Source: Herbaspirillum sp. GW103 (GTDB taxonomy: Bacteria > Pseudomonadota > Gammaproteobacteria > Burkholderiales > Burkholderiaceae_D). From it: a stretch of DNA of 64,000 nucleotides. Below the pieces are notes generated by a model, which was not told the origin of the DNA, made no database searches, and worked only from the letters and a program-made list of their open reading frames with translations. Location: assembly GCF_000261365.1 (NCBI RefSeq), contig NZ_AJVC01000005.1, positions 1-64,000 of the forward strand, given 5' to 3'. This document shows, one piece after another, positions 8,970 through 17,276 of this stretch; the stretch's first letter is position 1; every line of letters starts with the position of its first letter. Position numbers and translations under genes: made by a program.

Positions 8970-9590
8970 TCATCGTTTCTTCTTTCCGGCGCCGTCCAGG
9001 CTCACGGCGCCGATTCCGCCAAACAACAGATCCGACACGACCACGGCCATGCGCTCATGGGTCAGTTCACCATCCGGTTTCAACCACATGAACATCCAGT
9101 TGATCATGCCGAACAACAGCATGGCCAGCGGCTTGGCCATGCGGCTGCGGTCCAGTTCCGGGCGCACCGCGCACATGGCGTCGGCCACCGCCTTGACCAC
9201 CTTGCGCTCGCCGTTGAGGATGCGCTTCTGGTCACCCGGCTCCAGGAAACGCACGTCCTCGGTCAGCACCCGATGCTCGTTCTGCGCATCGCGGTATTCC
9301 TCCACGAAGCGCTGGATCAGCAGGCGCAGTCGTGGTTCCGGCAACAGATCCTGCTGCGCGACTTCCTCCACCAGCGCACACAGGCGATCGATGTGGTCCT
9401 CGCAGATGTGCATGAGCAACTGGTGCTTGTCGGCAAAGTAGTGATACAGCGATGCCTTGGACAGCCCGCACGCCAGCGCCACCTCATTCATCGATGTGCC
9501 CACGAAACCATTGCGCGCGAACAAGGCAGCCGCCTGTTCGATGATGGTCTCGCGCTGGTTGTCGTATCCCGCTGCTCGCTTGCGTGCCAT
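8970..9590 (-). CDS. paaR: TetR-family regulator of phenylacetate genes (PaaR-like)
   Basis: 206 aa. Residues 12-58 form the TetR helix-turn-helix (ALFARNGFVGTSMNEVA then CGLSKASLYHYF). The C-terminal ligand/dimer domain is of the kind that in many Betaproteobacteria senses phenylacetyl-CoA. It replaces the GntR-type PaaX of Escherichia coli, which is absent. First gene of the minus-strand operon and divergent from paaY-ABCDE, with a near-palindrome at 9751-9766 in between; this is the standard setting for a repressor acting on both operons and on itself. The gene name is given by context and family; ligand not proven. Confidence 0.8.
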   Translation of the reverse strand: MARKRAAGYDNQRETIIEQAAALFARNGFVGTSMNEVALACGLSKASLYHYFADKHQLLMHICEDHIDRLCALVEEVAQQDLLPEPRLRLLIQRFVEEYRDAQNEHRVLTEDVRFLEPGDQKRILNGERKVVKAVADAMCAVRPELDRSRMAKPLAMLLFGMINWMFMWLKPDGELTHERMAVVVSDLLFGGIGAVSLDGAGKKKR

Positions 9591-9748
9591 AAATGCGTCC
9601 TCGTCGATATTTCCGCAAAGTCATGATTGTGCCGTAAATCAAAACTCTTACGAAACATCTATCGGAGACATCCCGCTCTGCAAGCCTCCCTGCCCTGTCC
9701 GAAACCCGATACATCCCGAAGCGGTCAGAAAAAATCTTTAAAACATTA

Positions 9749-9777
9749 TTGACCAACCGGTCGGTCGAAATTATTAT
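9749..9777 (+). promoter_or_regulatory. paa promoter with embedded TetR operator
   Basis: A near-consensus sigma70 promoter faces paaY: -35 TTGACC (9749-9754), 17-bp spacer, -10 TATTAT (9772-9777). The 16-bp near-palindrome GACCAACCGGTCGGTC (9751-9766, one mismatched pair) overlaps the -35 and fills most of the spacer, so a bound repressor would block polymerase. It is the only such palindrome I found near the paa genes. The leader to paaY is about 120 nt and otherwise featureless. Together with flanking sequence this accounts for the 9591-9906 gap. Confidence 0.75.
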
Positions 9778-9906
9778 TCCTCAAAAAACAGCGCCAGGCA
9801 AATGGTTTTTTCCAGCGTTTCAACAAGGAAAGCCAGGCAATCGCCACAGCGCTGCCACCACAAGGAGCCGCTGCGCCCGAGGCGACACGCTGGCAAAGGA
9901 GACGCT

Positions 9907-10509
9907 GTGCCCTGTTACTCGATCGAAGGCGTGATCCCGGTGGTCGACCCGACCGCCTATGTGCATCCGACGGCGGTGCTGATCGGCGACGTCATCGTCG
10001 GCCCGGACTGCTATGTCGGTCCGGCCGCCTGTCTGCGCGGCGACTTCGGCCGCATCGTGCTCAAGCGTGGGGCCAACGTGCAGGACACCTGCGTGGTCCA
10101 CGGCTTCCCCGGACATGACACGGTGGTGGGCGAGAACGGTCACATCGGTCACGGCGCGGTGCTGCACAGCTGCACCGTCGAGCGCGACGCGCTGGTCGGC
10201 ATGAATGCCGTGGTGATGGATGATGCGGTGGTGGGAGAACAATCCATCGTCGCGGCCAGCGCCTTCGTGCGTGCCGGCATGCAGATTGCCCCGCGCATGC
10301 TGGTGGCCGGGCTGCCGGCCAAGGTGGTGCGCGCATTGACGGAAGAAGAGATGGCCTGGAAACGGGCCGGTACCGAGACCTATCACGACCTCACCAAACG
10401 CAGCCTGAAGAGCCTGCGGGAGGTCAGCCCCTTGCAGCAGATCGAAGAGAACCGGCCGAGCCTGGCCGCCCCCTTCGTCGAGCCGCTGATCGCGGCCAGG
10501 CGGGCCTAG
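9907..10509 (+). CDS. paaY: PaaY hexapeptide-repeat protein (gamma-carbonic-anhydrase-like thioesterase)
   Basis: Left-handed beta-helix protein; PaaY homologues hydrolyse CoA thioesters that build up when phenylacetate breakdown stalls. 200 aa from GTG 9907, chosen because AAGGAG lies just upstream and the N-terminus (VPCYSIEGVIPVVDPTAYVH) then matches the family; an ATG-proximal extension upstream is not family-like. Hexapeptide repeats run from about 20 to 140, with His residues in HGFPGHDT and GHIGHGAVLH expected to bind metal. First gene of the plus-strand paa operon, 114 bp before paaA. Confidence 0.87.
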   Translation: MPCYSIEGVIPVVDPTAYVHPTAVLIGDVIVGPDCYVGPAACLRGDFGRIVLKRGANVQDTCVVHGFPGHDTVVGENGHIGHGAVLHSCTVERDALVGMNAVVMDDAVVGEQSIVAASAFVRAGMQIAPRMLVAGLPAKVVRALTEEEMAWKRAGTETYHDLTKRSLKSLREVSPLQQIEENRPSLAAPFVEPLIAARRA

Positions 10510-10623
10510 CAAGCAGCATTTTTTCAGTTTCGCGGTTTCAACTCACGCAGACGCAGGGCCTGGCCTTGCGGCAAGGACCGCGTTCGTCCTTCACCCGCGT
10601 GATTCACCTTCACGGAGAAGCAC

Positions 10624-11610
10624 ATGTATGCACAACTCGTAGAAACCGGACTGGCCAAGGTGCGCAGCGCCGAGGACATGTCCGCCCAAGAGCAAGCCTT
10701 CCAGGCCCGCATCGATGCCGGGGTCAAGATCGAGCCCAAGGACTGGATGCCCGACGCGTATCGCAAGACGCTGGTGCGCCAGATCTCGCAGCACGCGCAT
10801 TCGGAAATCGTCGGCCAGCTGCCCGAGGCCAACTGGGTCACGCGCGCCCCGACCCTGGAACGCAAGGCCATCCTGCTGGCCAAGATCCAGGATGAGGCCG
10901 GTCACGGTCTCTATCTCTACAGCGCGGCCGAAACCCTGGGCGTGTCGCGCGATGCACTGCTGGACGATCTGCATGCGGGACGTGCCAAGTACTCCAGCAT
11001 CTTCAACTATCCGACCCTGAGCTGGGCCGACATGGGCGCCATCGGCTGGCTGGTGGATGGCTCGGCCATCATCAACCAGATCCCGCTGTGCCGCTGCTCC
11101 TATGGTCCCTACTCGCGCGCCATGGTGCGCGTGTGCAAGGAGGAATCCTTCCATGCCCGCCAGGGTTACGACATCATGCTGGCGCTGTGCCGCGGCACGC
11201 CCGAGCAGAAGCAGATGGCGCAGGATGCGCTGAACCGCTGGTGGTGGCCGGCGCTGATGATGTTCGGTCCCTCCGATGCAGAATCGGTCAACAGCGCGCA
11301 ATCGATGCAGTGGCGCATCAAGCTGTTCTCCAACGATGAACTGCGCCAGCGCATGGTCGACCAGACCATCCCGCAGATCGAATACCTGGGCCTCACAGTT
11401 CCCGACCCCGACCTCAAGTGGAACGAAGAACGTGGCCGCTACGACTTCGGTGAAATCAACTGGGACGAATTCCACAACGTCCTGCGCGGTAACGGTCCCT
11501 GCAACCGCGAACGCCTGGCCACCCGCAAGAAAGCCTACGACGACGGCGCCTGGTTCCGCGATGCGCTGGTGGCGCATGCCGACAAGCGGGCCGCGCGCAA
11601 GGCGGCCTGA
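10624..11610 (+). CDS. paaA: Phenylacetyl-CoA 1,2-epoxidase catalytic subunit
   Basis: Catalytic alpha subunit of the diiron multicomponent oxygenase that turns phenylacetyl-CoA into the 1,2-epoxide with NADPH and O2. 328 aa, normal for PaaA. Two diiron motifs are visible: [13 protein letters not shown] (about residues 88-100) and [12 protein letters not shown] (about 173-184). ATG 10624 follows a GGAGA ribosome site. The genes paaB, C, D and E follow directly, in the standard order. Confidence 0.97.
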   Translation: MYAQLVETGLAKVRSAEDMSAQEQAFQARIDAGVKIEPKDWMPDAYRKTLVRQISQHAHSEIVGQLPEANWVTRAPTLERKAILLAKIQDEAGHGLYLYSAAETLGVSRDALLDDLHAGRAKYSSIFNYPTLSWADMGAIGWLVDGSAIINQIPLCRCSYGPYSRAMVRVCKEESFHARQGYDIMLALCRGTPEQKQMAQDALNRWWWPALMMFGPSDAESVNSAQSMQWRIKLFSNDELRQRMVDQTIPQIEYLGLTVPDPDLKWNEERGRYDFGEINWDEFHNVLRGNGPCNRERLATRKKAYDDGAWFRDALVAHADKRAARKAA

Positions 11611-11701
11611 GTCGCCGCTTCGATATCCGATCCGATTCGTTTCATCACACAACCATGCCAGTGGCCGCCATGACAGCGGCCCGCCAACAAGGAAAAGCAT
11701 C

Positions 11702-11986
11702 ATGAGCAAGGAATGGCCTCTCTGGGAAGTCTTCATCCGCAGCCAGCACGGTCTGGCCCACAAACACGTCGGCAGCCTGCACGCCCCCGATGGCGAGATG
11801 GCCATCAACAACGCGCGCGACGTCTACACCCGCCGCAATGAAGGCGTGGGCATCTGGGTGGTGCGTGCCGCCGACATCGTCTCTTCCAGCCCGGGCGACA
11901 AGGCGCCGCTGTTCGAGCCGGCCAACAGCAAGGTGTATCGCCACCCGACCTTCTTCCCCATGCCGGCTGAGCTGAAGAACCTGTAA
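11702..11986 (+). CDS. paaB: Phenylacetyl-CoA epoxidase subunit B
   Basis: Small subunit (94 aa) that bridges the catalytic PaaA-PaaC pairs in the epoxidase complex. The start MSKEWPLWEVFIRSQHGLAH is characteristic, and the protein ends PMPAELKNL. ATG 11702 is preceded by AAGGAAAAGC; the longer frame upstream is only an out-of-frame overlap with paaA. Lies 12 bp before paaC. Confidence 0.95.
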   Translation: MSKEWPLWEVFIRSQHGLAHKHVGSLHAPDGEMAINNARDVYTRRNEGVGIWVVRAADIVSSSPGDKAPLFEPANSKVYRHPTFFPMPAELKNL

Positions 11987-11998
11987 GAGGTACGCACC

Positions 11999-12751
11999 AT
12001 GACCCACAAAACCGATTACGTGCGACGCCTGGGCGACAACGCCCTGGTGCTCTCGCAACGCCTCTCCGAATGGTGCGGCAAGGGCCCGGCGCTGGAAGAA
12101 GACATGGCGCTCATCAACGTCTCGCTGGACCTGATCGGCCAGGCCCGCCTGTGGCTGGCCTACGCCGCCGAACTGGAAGGTGCGGGCCGCAACGAAGATC
12201 AACTGGCCTTCCTGCGCGATGCCCATCAGTTCCACAACTTGCTGCTGGTGGAGCTGCCCAATGGCAGCTATGCCGATACGCTGGCGCGTCAGTTCCTCTT
12301 CGATGTCTGGCATTACTTCCTGCTCGAAGGACTGTGCGAGAGCAGTGATGCACGCATCGTCGAGATTGCGCAGAAGTGTCTCAAGGAAGTCACCTACCAC
12401 GTGCGCCGCAGTACCGACCTGATGATCCGCCTGGGTGACGGCACCGAAGAAAGCCATCGCCGCATGCAGGACGCCATCGACGCCCTGTGGATGTACACCG
12501 GCGAACTGTTTACGGCCGACACGCTGGATCAGGCCATGCAGGTCGACGGTATCGCGCCGGACCTGGGTGAACTGCAACAGAAGTGGCAGCAGCACGTCAC
12601 CGAGGTGATGCGCGAAGCCACGCTGCAACTGCCGGCTGCGGGCCTGTGGATGCAGAGCGGCGGCAAGCAGGGCCGACATACCGAACACCTGGGCTACCTG
12701 CTGGCGGAAATGCAGTTCTTGCAGCGCACCTATCCCGGAGCCAGCTGGTGA
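11999..12751 (+). CDS. paaC: Phenylacetyl-CoA epoxidase structural subunit
   Basis: Ferritin-fold partner of PaaA that has lost the iron site in characterised members and is structural. 250 aa, usual length. Recognised by LVLSQRLSEWCGKGPALEED at the start and LSLDLIGQARLWL-type helices. Its TGA overlaps the GTG start of paaD (GTGA), so the two are probably translationally coupled. Confidence 0.95.
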   Translation: MTHKTDYVRRLGDNALVLSQRLSEWCGKGPALEEDMALINVSLDLIGQARLWLAYAAELEGAGRNEDQLAFLRDAHQFHNLLLVELPNGSYADTLARQFLFDVWHYFLLEGLCESSDARIVEIAQKCLKEVTYHVRRSTDLMIRLGDGTEESHRRMQDAIDALWMYTGELFTADTLDQAMQVDGIAPDLGELQQKWQQHVTEVMREATLQLPAAGLWMQSGGKQGRHTEHLGYLLAEMQFLQRTYPGASW

Positions 12752-13281
12752 GCGAGCTGGCATCGCCTGCGCAGGCGCTCCAGGCAAGGATCTGGGAATG
12801 GCTGCAAGCCATTCCCGATCCGGAGATTCCGGTCATTTCGGTGGTGGACCTGGGCATCGTGCGCGCCGTCGAGGTCTCCGAGGAGGATGCCGGGGCGGCA
12901 CGCTGCACGGTGGTCATCACCCCGACCTATTCCGGCTGCCCGGCCATGGGCGTAATCGCCCAGGAGATCGGCGCGGCGCTCAAGCAGCACGGACTGACCG
13001 AGGTGGCCATCCGCACCCAGCTGGCACCGGCCTGGAACACCGACTGGATGAGCGAGAAAGGCCGTCGCAACCTGCAGCAATACGGCATCGCGCCACCGGC
13101 GCAGCAGGTCGTCGACATCCGCGGCATCAGCATCCGGCGACAGGCCGCACCGCAGGTTCCCTGCCCGCATTGCGGTTCGATGCAGACGGTGTGCGTGAGC
13201 CAGTTCGGCTCCACTTCCTGCAAGGCGCTGTACCAGTGCAAGGACTGCCGCGAGCCGTTCGATTACTTCAAGGCGCATTGA
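12748..13281 (+). CDS. paaD: PaaD, Fe-S/metal assembly factor of the epoxidase
   Basis: 177 aa with an N-terminal MIP18/DUF59 domain (PDPEIPVISVVDLGIVRAV) and a C-terminal zinc-ribbon of four Cys (PCPHCG near residue 138 and CKDC near 168). PaaD is needed for a mature epoxidase, probably in iron-sulfur or diiron assembly. GTG 12748 is chosen because it overlaps the paaC stop and sits just before the domain; a longer frame to 12583 lies wholly inside paaC. Confidence 0.93.
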   Translation: MSELASPAQALQARIWEWLQAIPDPEIPVISVVDLGIVRAVEVSEEDAGAARCTVVITPTYSGCPAMGVIAQEIGAALKQHGLTEVAIRTQLAPAWNTDWMSEKGRRNLQQYGIAPPAQQVVDIRGISIRRQAAPQVPCPHCGSMQTVCVSQFGSTSCKALYQCKDCREPFDYFKAH

Positions 13282-13317
13282 GCCGTGCTCAATGTCCCAG
13301 AACCAAGGCACAACATC

Positions 13318-14388
13318 ATGAGCAAATTCTATCCACTGACCATCTCGGGCGTGAAACAGGAAACGCGCGATACCATCGTGGTCTCCTTCGCCGTCCCGGC
13401 CGAATTGCAGGATACCTTCGCCTATCAGCAGGGCCAGCACCTGACGCTGCGCTCGCACATCGAGGGCGAGGAATTGCGCCGCTCCTATTCGATCTGCGCG
13501 GCCACCCAGGAAAAGCAGTTGCGGGTCGCCATCAAGCGCGTCCCCGGCGGACTGTTCTCGAACTGGGCCAATGAGTCCTTTGTCCCGGGACAAAGTATCG
13601 AGGTGATGCCGCCCATGGGCCACTTCAACGTTCCGCTGGATGCCGCCAACCGCAAGCACTACCTGGCCTTTGCCGCCGGCAGCGGCATCACGCCGATGAT
13701 CTCCATCATCAAGACCACGCTGCTGGCCGAGCCGCACAGCCGCTTTACTTTGGTCTATGCCAATCGCGCCTCGTCTTCGGTGATCTTCAAGGAAGAACTC
13801 ACCGACCTCAAGGATGCCTACCTCGAACGTCTGAACGTGATCTGGGTGATGAGCCGCGAGCAGCAGGACGTGGAACTGTTCAACGGACGCATCGACCGCA
13901 AGAAGTGCGATGCCTTCTTCGCTTCCTGGATCGATCTCAAGGACATGGACGCGGCCTTCCTCTGCGGTCCCGAAGAAATGGTGCAGGCCGTCTCCGATTC
14001 TCTGCAGGCACATGGCATGCCCAAGACGCAGATCAAGACCGAATTGTTTGCCGCCAGCACACCGACGCGTGCGCACGCCTCGCGCCCGGTGGTGGGCAGG
14101 AAGGAATGCGAGGTCACGGTGATCGTCGACGGCTATCACAACGTCTTCACCATGGACAAGGAAAAGGAATCCGTGCTCGATGCCGGCCTGAAGCACGGCA
14201 TCGACCTGCGCTACTCCTGCAAGGGTGGCGTGTGCGCCACCTGCCGCTGCAAGGTGGTCGAGGGCAAGGTCGACATGGATGCCAACTATGCCCTGGAAGA
14301 CTACGAGATCGCCCGCGGCTTCGTCCTGAGCTGCCAGTCCTTCCCGGTCAGCGACAAGCTGCTGCTGGACTTCGACCAGGACAACTGA
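13318..14388 (+). CDS. paaE: Phenylacetyl-CoA epoxidase reductase
   Basis: Reductase that passes electrons from NADPH to the diiron centre of PaaA. 356 aa: FAD domain (RRSYSICAA, about 55-63), NAD-binding domain (AAGSGITPMISI, about 119-130), and C-terminal plant-type [2Fe-2S] ferredoxin domain with CKGGVCATCRC plus a last Cys in VLSCQS. ATG 13318 begins the conserved MSKFYPLTISGVKQET; an upstream in-frame ATG (13285) adds an unlikely 11 residues. Follows paaD closely. Confidence 0.96.
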   Translation: MSKFYPLTISGVKQETRDTIVVSFAVPAELQDTFAYQQGQHLTLRSHIEGEELRRSYSICAATQEKQLRVAIKRVPGGLFSNWANESFVPGQSIEVMPPMGHFNVPLDAANRKHYLAFAAGSGITPMISIIKTTLLAEPHSRFTLVYANRASSSVIFKEELTDLKDAYLERLNVIWVMSREQQDVELFNGRIDRKKCDAFFASWIDLKDMDAAFLCGPEEMVQAVSDSLQAHGMPKTQIKTELFAASTPTRAHASRPVVGRKECEVTVIVDGYHNVFTMDKEKESVLDAGLKHGIDLRYSCKGGVCATCRCKVVEGKVDMDANYALEDYEIARGFVLSCQSFPVSDKLLLDFDQDN

Positions 14389-14427
14389 GACCGACGCTCT
14401 TCCCCGCCCCTTACTTTTTCCGAGCCC

Positions 14428-15219
14428 ATGAGCTACTCATCCATCCTCTTCGAGAACCGCGACGGCATCGCCGTCATCACGCTGAACCGCCCCGACAAGC
14501 TCAACAGCTTCACCGTGGCCATGCACCTGGAACTGCGCGAGGCCATCGCCACGCTGCAGGCCGACACTAGCGTGCGGGTGTTGCTGCTCACCGGCGCCGG
14601 ACGCGGCTTCTGCGCCGGCCAGGACCTGGGCGACCGCGCCGTCAAACCCGGTGACGGTGCCGTCGACCTGGGCGAATCCATCGACAAGTACTACGGTCCG
14701 CTGGTGAAGTCGCTGCGTGCGCTGCCCTTCCCGGTGATCTGCGCCGTCAACGGCGTGGCCGCCGGTGCGGGTGCAAACCTGCCGCTGGCCTGCGACATCG
14801 TGCTGGCCGCACGCTCGGCCAGCTTCGTGGAAGTGTTCTGCAAGCTGGGGCTCATTCCCGATACCGGCGGCACCTACTTCCTGCCGCGCCTGGTGGGCAC
14901 GGCGCGCGCCATGGGCATGGCGCTGCTGGGCGAGAAGATCAGCGCCGAGCAAGCCGAACGCTGGGGTCTGATCTGGAAATGCGTGGAGGACGACCAGTTG
15001 ATGGAGCAGGCACGCGCCATGGCGGAACACTTCGCCCGCGCCCCCACCAAGGGCCTGGCCGCTACCAAGGCCACGCTCCATGCCAGCCCGGCCAACACCC
15101 TGGCGCAGCAGCTGGACCTGGAACGCGACACCATGCGCGCGCTCGGCCACAGCCGGGATTACCGCGAGGGCGTGAGCGCCTTCCTGGAAAAGCGCGCGCC
15201 GCAGTTCACGGGGCAATGA
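14428..15219 (+). CDS. paaG: 1,2-epoxyphenylacetyl-CoA isomerase
   Basis: Crotonase-fold enzyme that converts ring-1,2-epoxyphenylacetyl-CoA to oxepin-CoA and also shifts the double bond in the ring-opened product. 263 aa. Features: GAGRGFCAGQDLGDR (about 54-68), oxyanion loop AVNGVAAGAGANLPLACD, and acidic residue in IPDTGGTYFLPRL. These match PaaG better than PaaF (the hydratase), which I do not see in the window. One bp separates its stop from paaH. Confidence 0.92.
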   Translation: MSYSSILFENRDGIAVITLNRPDKLNSFTVAMHLELREAIATLQADTSVRVLLLTGAGRGFCAGQDLGDRAVKPGDGAVDLGESIDKYYGPLVKSLRALPFPVICAVNGVAAGAGANLPLACDIVLAARSASFVEVFCKLGLIPDTGGTYFLPRLVGTARAMGMALLGEKISAEQAERWGLIWKCVEDDQLMEQARAMAEHFARAPTKGLAATKATLHASPANTLAQQLDLERDTMRALGHSRDYREGVSAFLEKRAPQFTGQ

Positions 15220-15220
15220 C

Positions 15221-16759
15221 ATGAACGCGGCAGACATCAGGTACGCCCTGCCCGCGACGGCCCCGGTGGCCGTCATCGGCAGCGGCACCATGGGCGCCGG
15301 TATCGCCCAGGTGGCCGCGCTGGCCGGGCATCCGGTGCAACTTTACGACAGCCGCGAAGGCGCGGCGGCCAAGGCCATCGCCGACATCCGCGCCGGTCTC
15401 GACAAACTGGCCAACAAGGGCAAGATCCCCGCCGAAGAGGCTCACGCCGCCAGTGACCGGCTCTGCGTTGCCCACACCCTGCAGGAGATGCGCGATGCAC
15501 GCCTGGTGATCGAAGCCATCGTCGAACAGCTCGGCGCCAAGCAGGAACTGTTCGGCAAGCTGGAAGACCTGGTCGATGCGCAATGCCTCTTGGCCAGCAA
15601 TACCTCCTCGCTCTCGATCACCCATATCGCGGCCACGCTGCGTCATCCCGAGCGCCTGGCGGGACTGCACTTCTTCAACCCCGTGCCGCAGATGGCCCTG
15701 GTGGAAGTCATCCGTGGCGTGCGCAGTGACGCCACCGTGGTGCAATGCCTGCACGACACCGCGCTGGCCTGGGGCAAGGTCCCGGTGGTGGCCAGCTCGA
15801 CCCCGGGCTTCATCGTCAACCGTCTGGCCCGTCCCTACTACGCCGAAGCCTTGCGGGTGCTCAACGAAGGCGGCGCGCACCCGGCCACCATCGACGCCCT
15901 GCTGCGCGAGAGCGGCGGTTTCCGCATGGGTGCCTTCGAGCTGATGGACCTGATCGGACATGACGTCAACTTCGCCGTCACGCAATCGGTGTTCCATGCC
16001 TTCTTCAACGACCCGCGTTTCACGCCCTCGCTGATCCAGCAGGAACTGGTGCAGGCCGGATTGCTGGGCCGCAAGAGCGGGCGCGGTTTCTATCGCTATG
16101 GCGAGGATGCCGAGATCCCCCAGCCGGCCACCGAACCCGAGTACGAGCTGCCCACGGTGCCGCTGCAATTGTTCGGGACGCATCCGCTGGTGGAAGTGAT
16201 CCGCGCGCGCTACCAGGGCCGCGTGGAATACCACGGGCCACGCGCCGACCACCTGCTGATGAAGGCCGGCCCCGGCCGCCTGTACGTCACCGAAGGCCGT
16301 AGCGCGACCCAGCAATCCTACGACTACAACATGCCCGACGTGGTGCTGGTGGACCTGGCGCTGGACTATGCCCGCGCCACCCGCCTGGGCGTGACGCGCG
16401 CCGACCAGTGTCGCGACCGCGCCTGCCAGGCCGTGCTCGCGGTGCTGCAGTCCTGCGGCTTTGCGGTCTCGGCCATGCAGGACGTGCCGGGCATGGTGGT
16501 CATGCGCACCGTCTGCATGCTCGCCAATGAAGCCGCCGATGCCGTCAACCAGGGCGTGTGCAGTCGGAGCGATGCCGACATGGCCATGCAGAAGGGCGTG
16601 AACTATCCGCGTGGCCCGCTTGCCTGGGCCGACGCCATCGGCATCGACACCGTCACCAACGTACTGCGCCAGCTCAGTGCCACCTATGGCGAAGACCGCT
16701 ATCGGGTCTCGCCCCTGCTTCAACGCCTGCAAGCTTCCGGGAGGAAATTCCATGAGTGA
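15221..16759 (+). CDS. paaH: 3-hydroxyadipyl-CoA dehydrogenase
   Basis: NAD-dependent oxidation of 3-hydroxyadipyl-CoA in the lower phenylacetate pathway. 512 aa. Rossmann motif GSGTMGAGIAQVAALAG at residues about 25-41, catalytic HFFNPVP region near 148, then two 3-hydroxyacyl-CoA dehydrogenase C-terminal domains (about 190-285 and 410-505). The double C-terminal domain and length match PaaH. The last 8 bp overlap paaI. Confidence 0.94.
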   Translation: MNAADIRYALPATAPVAVIGSGTMGAGIAQVAALAGHPVQLYDSREGAAAKAIADIRAGLDKLANKGKIPAEEAHAASDRLCVAHTLQEMRDARLVIEAIVEQLGAKQELFGKLEDLVDAQCLLASNTSSLSITHIAATLRHPERLAGLHFFNPVPQMALVEVIRGVRSDATVVQCLHDTALAWGKVPVVASSTPGFIVNRLARPYYAEALRVLNEGGAHPATIDALLRESGGFRMGAFELMDLIGHDVNFAVTQSVFHAFFNDPRFTPSLIQQELVQAGLLGRKSGRGFYRYGEDAEIPQPATEPEYELPTVPLQLFGTHPLVEVIRARYQGRVEYHGPRADHLLMKAGPGRLYVTEGRSATQQSYDYNMPDVVLVDLALDYARATRLGVTRADQCRDRACQAVLAVLQSCGFAVSAMQDVPGMVVMRTVCMLANEAADAVNQGVCSRSDADMAMQKGVNYPRGPLAWADAIGIDTVTNVLRQLSATYGEDRYRVSPLLQRLQASGRKFHE

Positions 16760-17228
16760 GACCGCCTTGTCATCCCCATCGACCGAGATGGATCCGCAAA
16801 CCCTGGCCGAGGCCACGGTGCAAGCCATGTACCCGCGCGACAACGCCTCCCAGGCGCTGGGGATGAAGATCCTGGAGATCGCACCGGGCCGGGCGCGCAT
16901 GAGCATGCTGGTGCGCAGCGACATGCTCAATGGCCACGCCACCTGCCACGGCGGGTTCATCTTCGCGCTGGCCGACAGCAGCTTTGCATTTGCCTGCAAC
17001 AGCCGTAACCTCAACACCGTGGCATCGGGGTGCAGCATCGACTACGTGGCACCGGCCATGCGCAACGACGTGCTGATCGCCGAGGCGCAGGAACGCACGC
17101 TGGCCGGCCGCACCGGGGTCTACGACATCACCGTGAGCAACCAGGACGGCAAGATCATTGCGCTGTTCCGGGGCAAGTCCTATCGCATCAGAGGCGAGGT
17201 GATCAGCGGCCTGCAGGCTGCGCAGTGA
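16752..17228 (+). CDS. paaI: Hydroxyphenylacetyl-CoA thioesterase
   Basis: Hotdog-fold thioesterase that releases CoA from dead-end ring-hydroxylated phenylacetyl-CoA. 158 aa from ATG 16752, inside the end of paaH; this start is before the family's N-terminal helix. GHATCHGGFIFALADSSFAF carries the hotdog helix with its catalytic acidic residue. A run of ten A follows the stop in the gap before paaK. Confidence 0.93.
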   Translation: MSETALSSPSTEMDPQTLAEATVQAMYPRDNASQALGMKILEIAPGRARMSMLVRSDMLNGHATCHGGFIFALADSSFAFACNSRNLNTVASGCSIDYVAPAMRNDVLIAEAQERTLAGRTGVYDITVSNQDGKIIALFRGKSYRIRGEVISGLQAAQ

Positions 17229-17276
17229 CCGCGCAAAAAAAAAGAACACCAACATCAACAGAGACAGGAGACCACC

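Noticed and set aside
7716-9626. 636-codon open frame on the plus strand
   Set aside because: Runs across three features opposite the binding protein and TetR genes; His/Gln/Arg-rich composition typical of a shadow frame.
15206-17038. 610-codon minus-strand frame opposite paaH/paaI
   Set aside because: Same kind of shadow; paaH and paaI motifs lie on the plus strand.
17235-17244. Run of ten A between paaI and paaK
   Set aside because: Intergenic, after the stop and before the ribosome site; no frame to shift and no hairpin in front.
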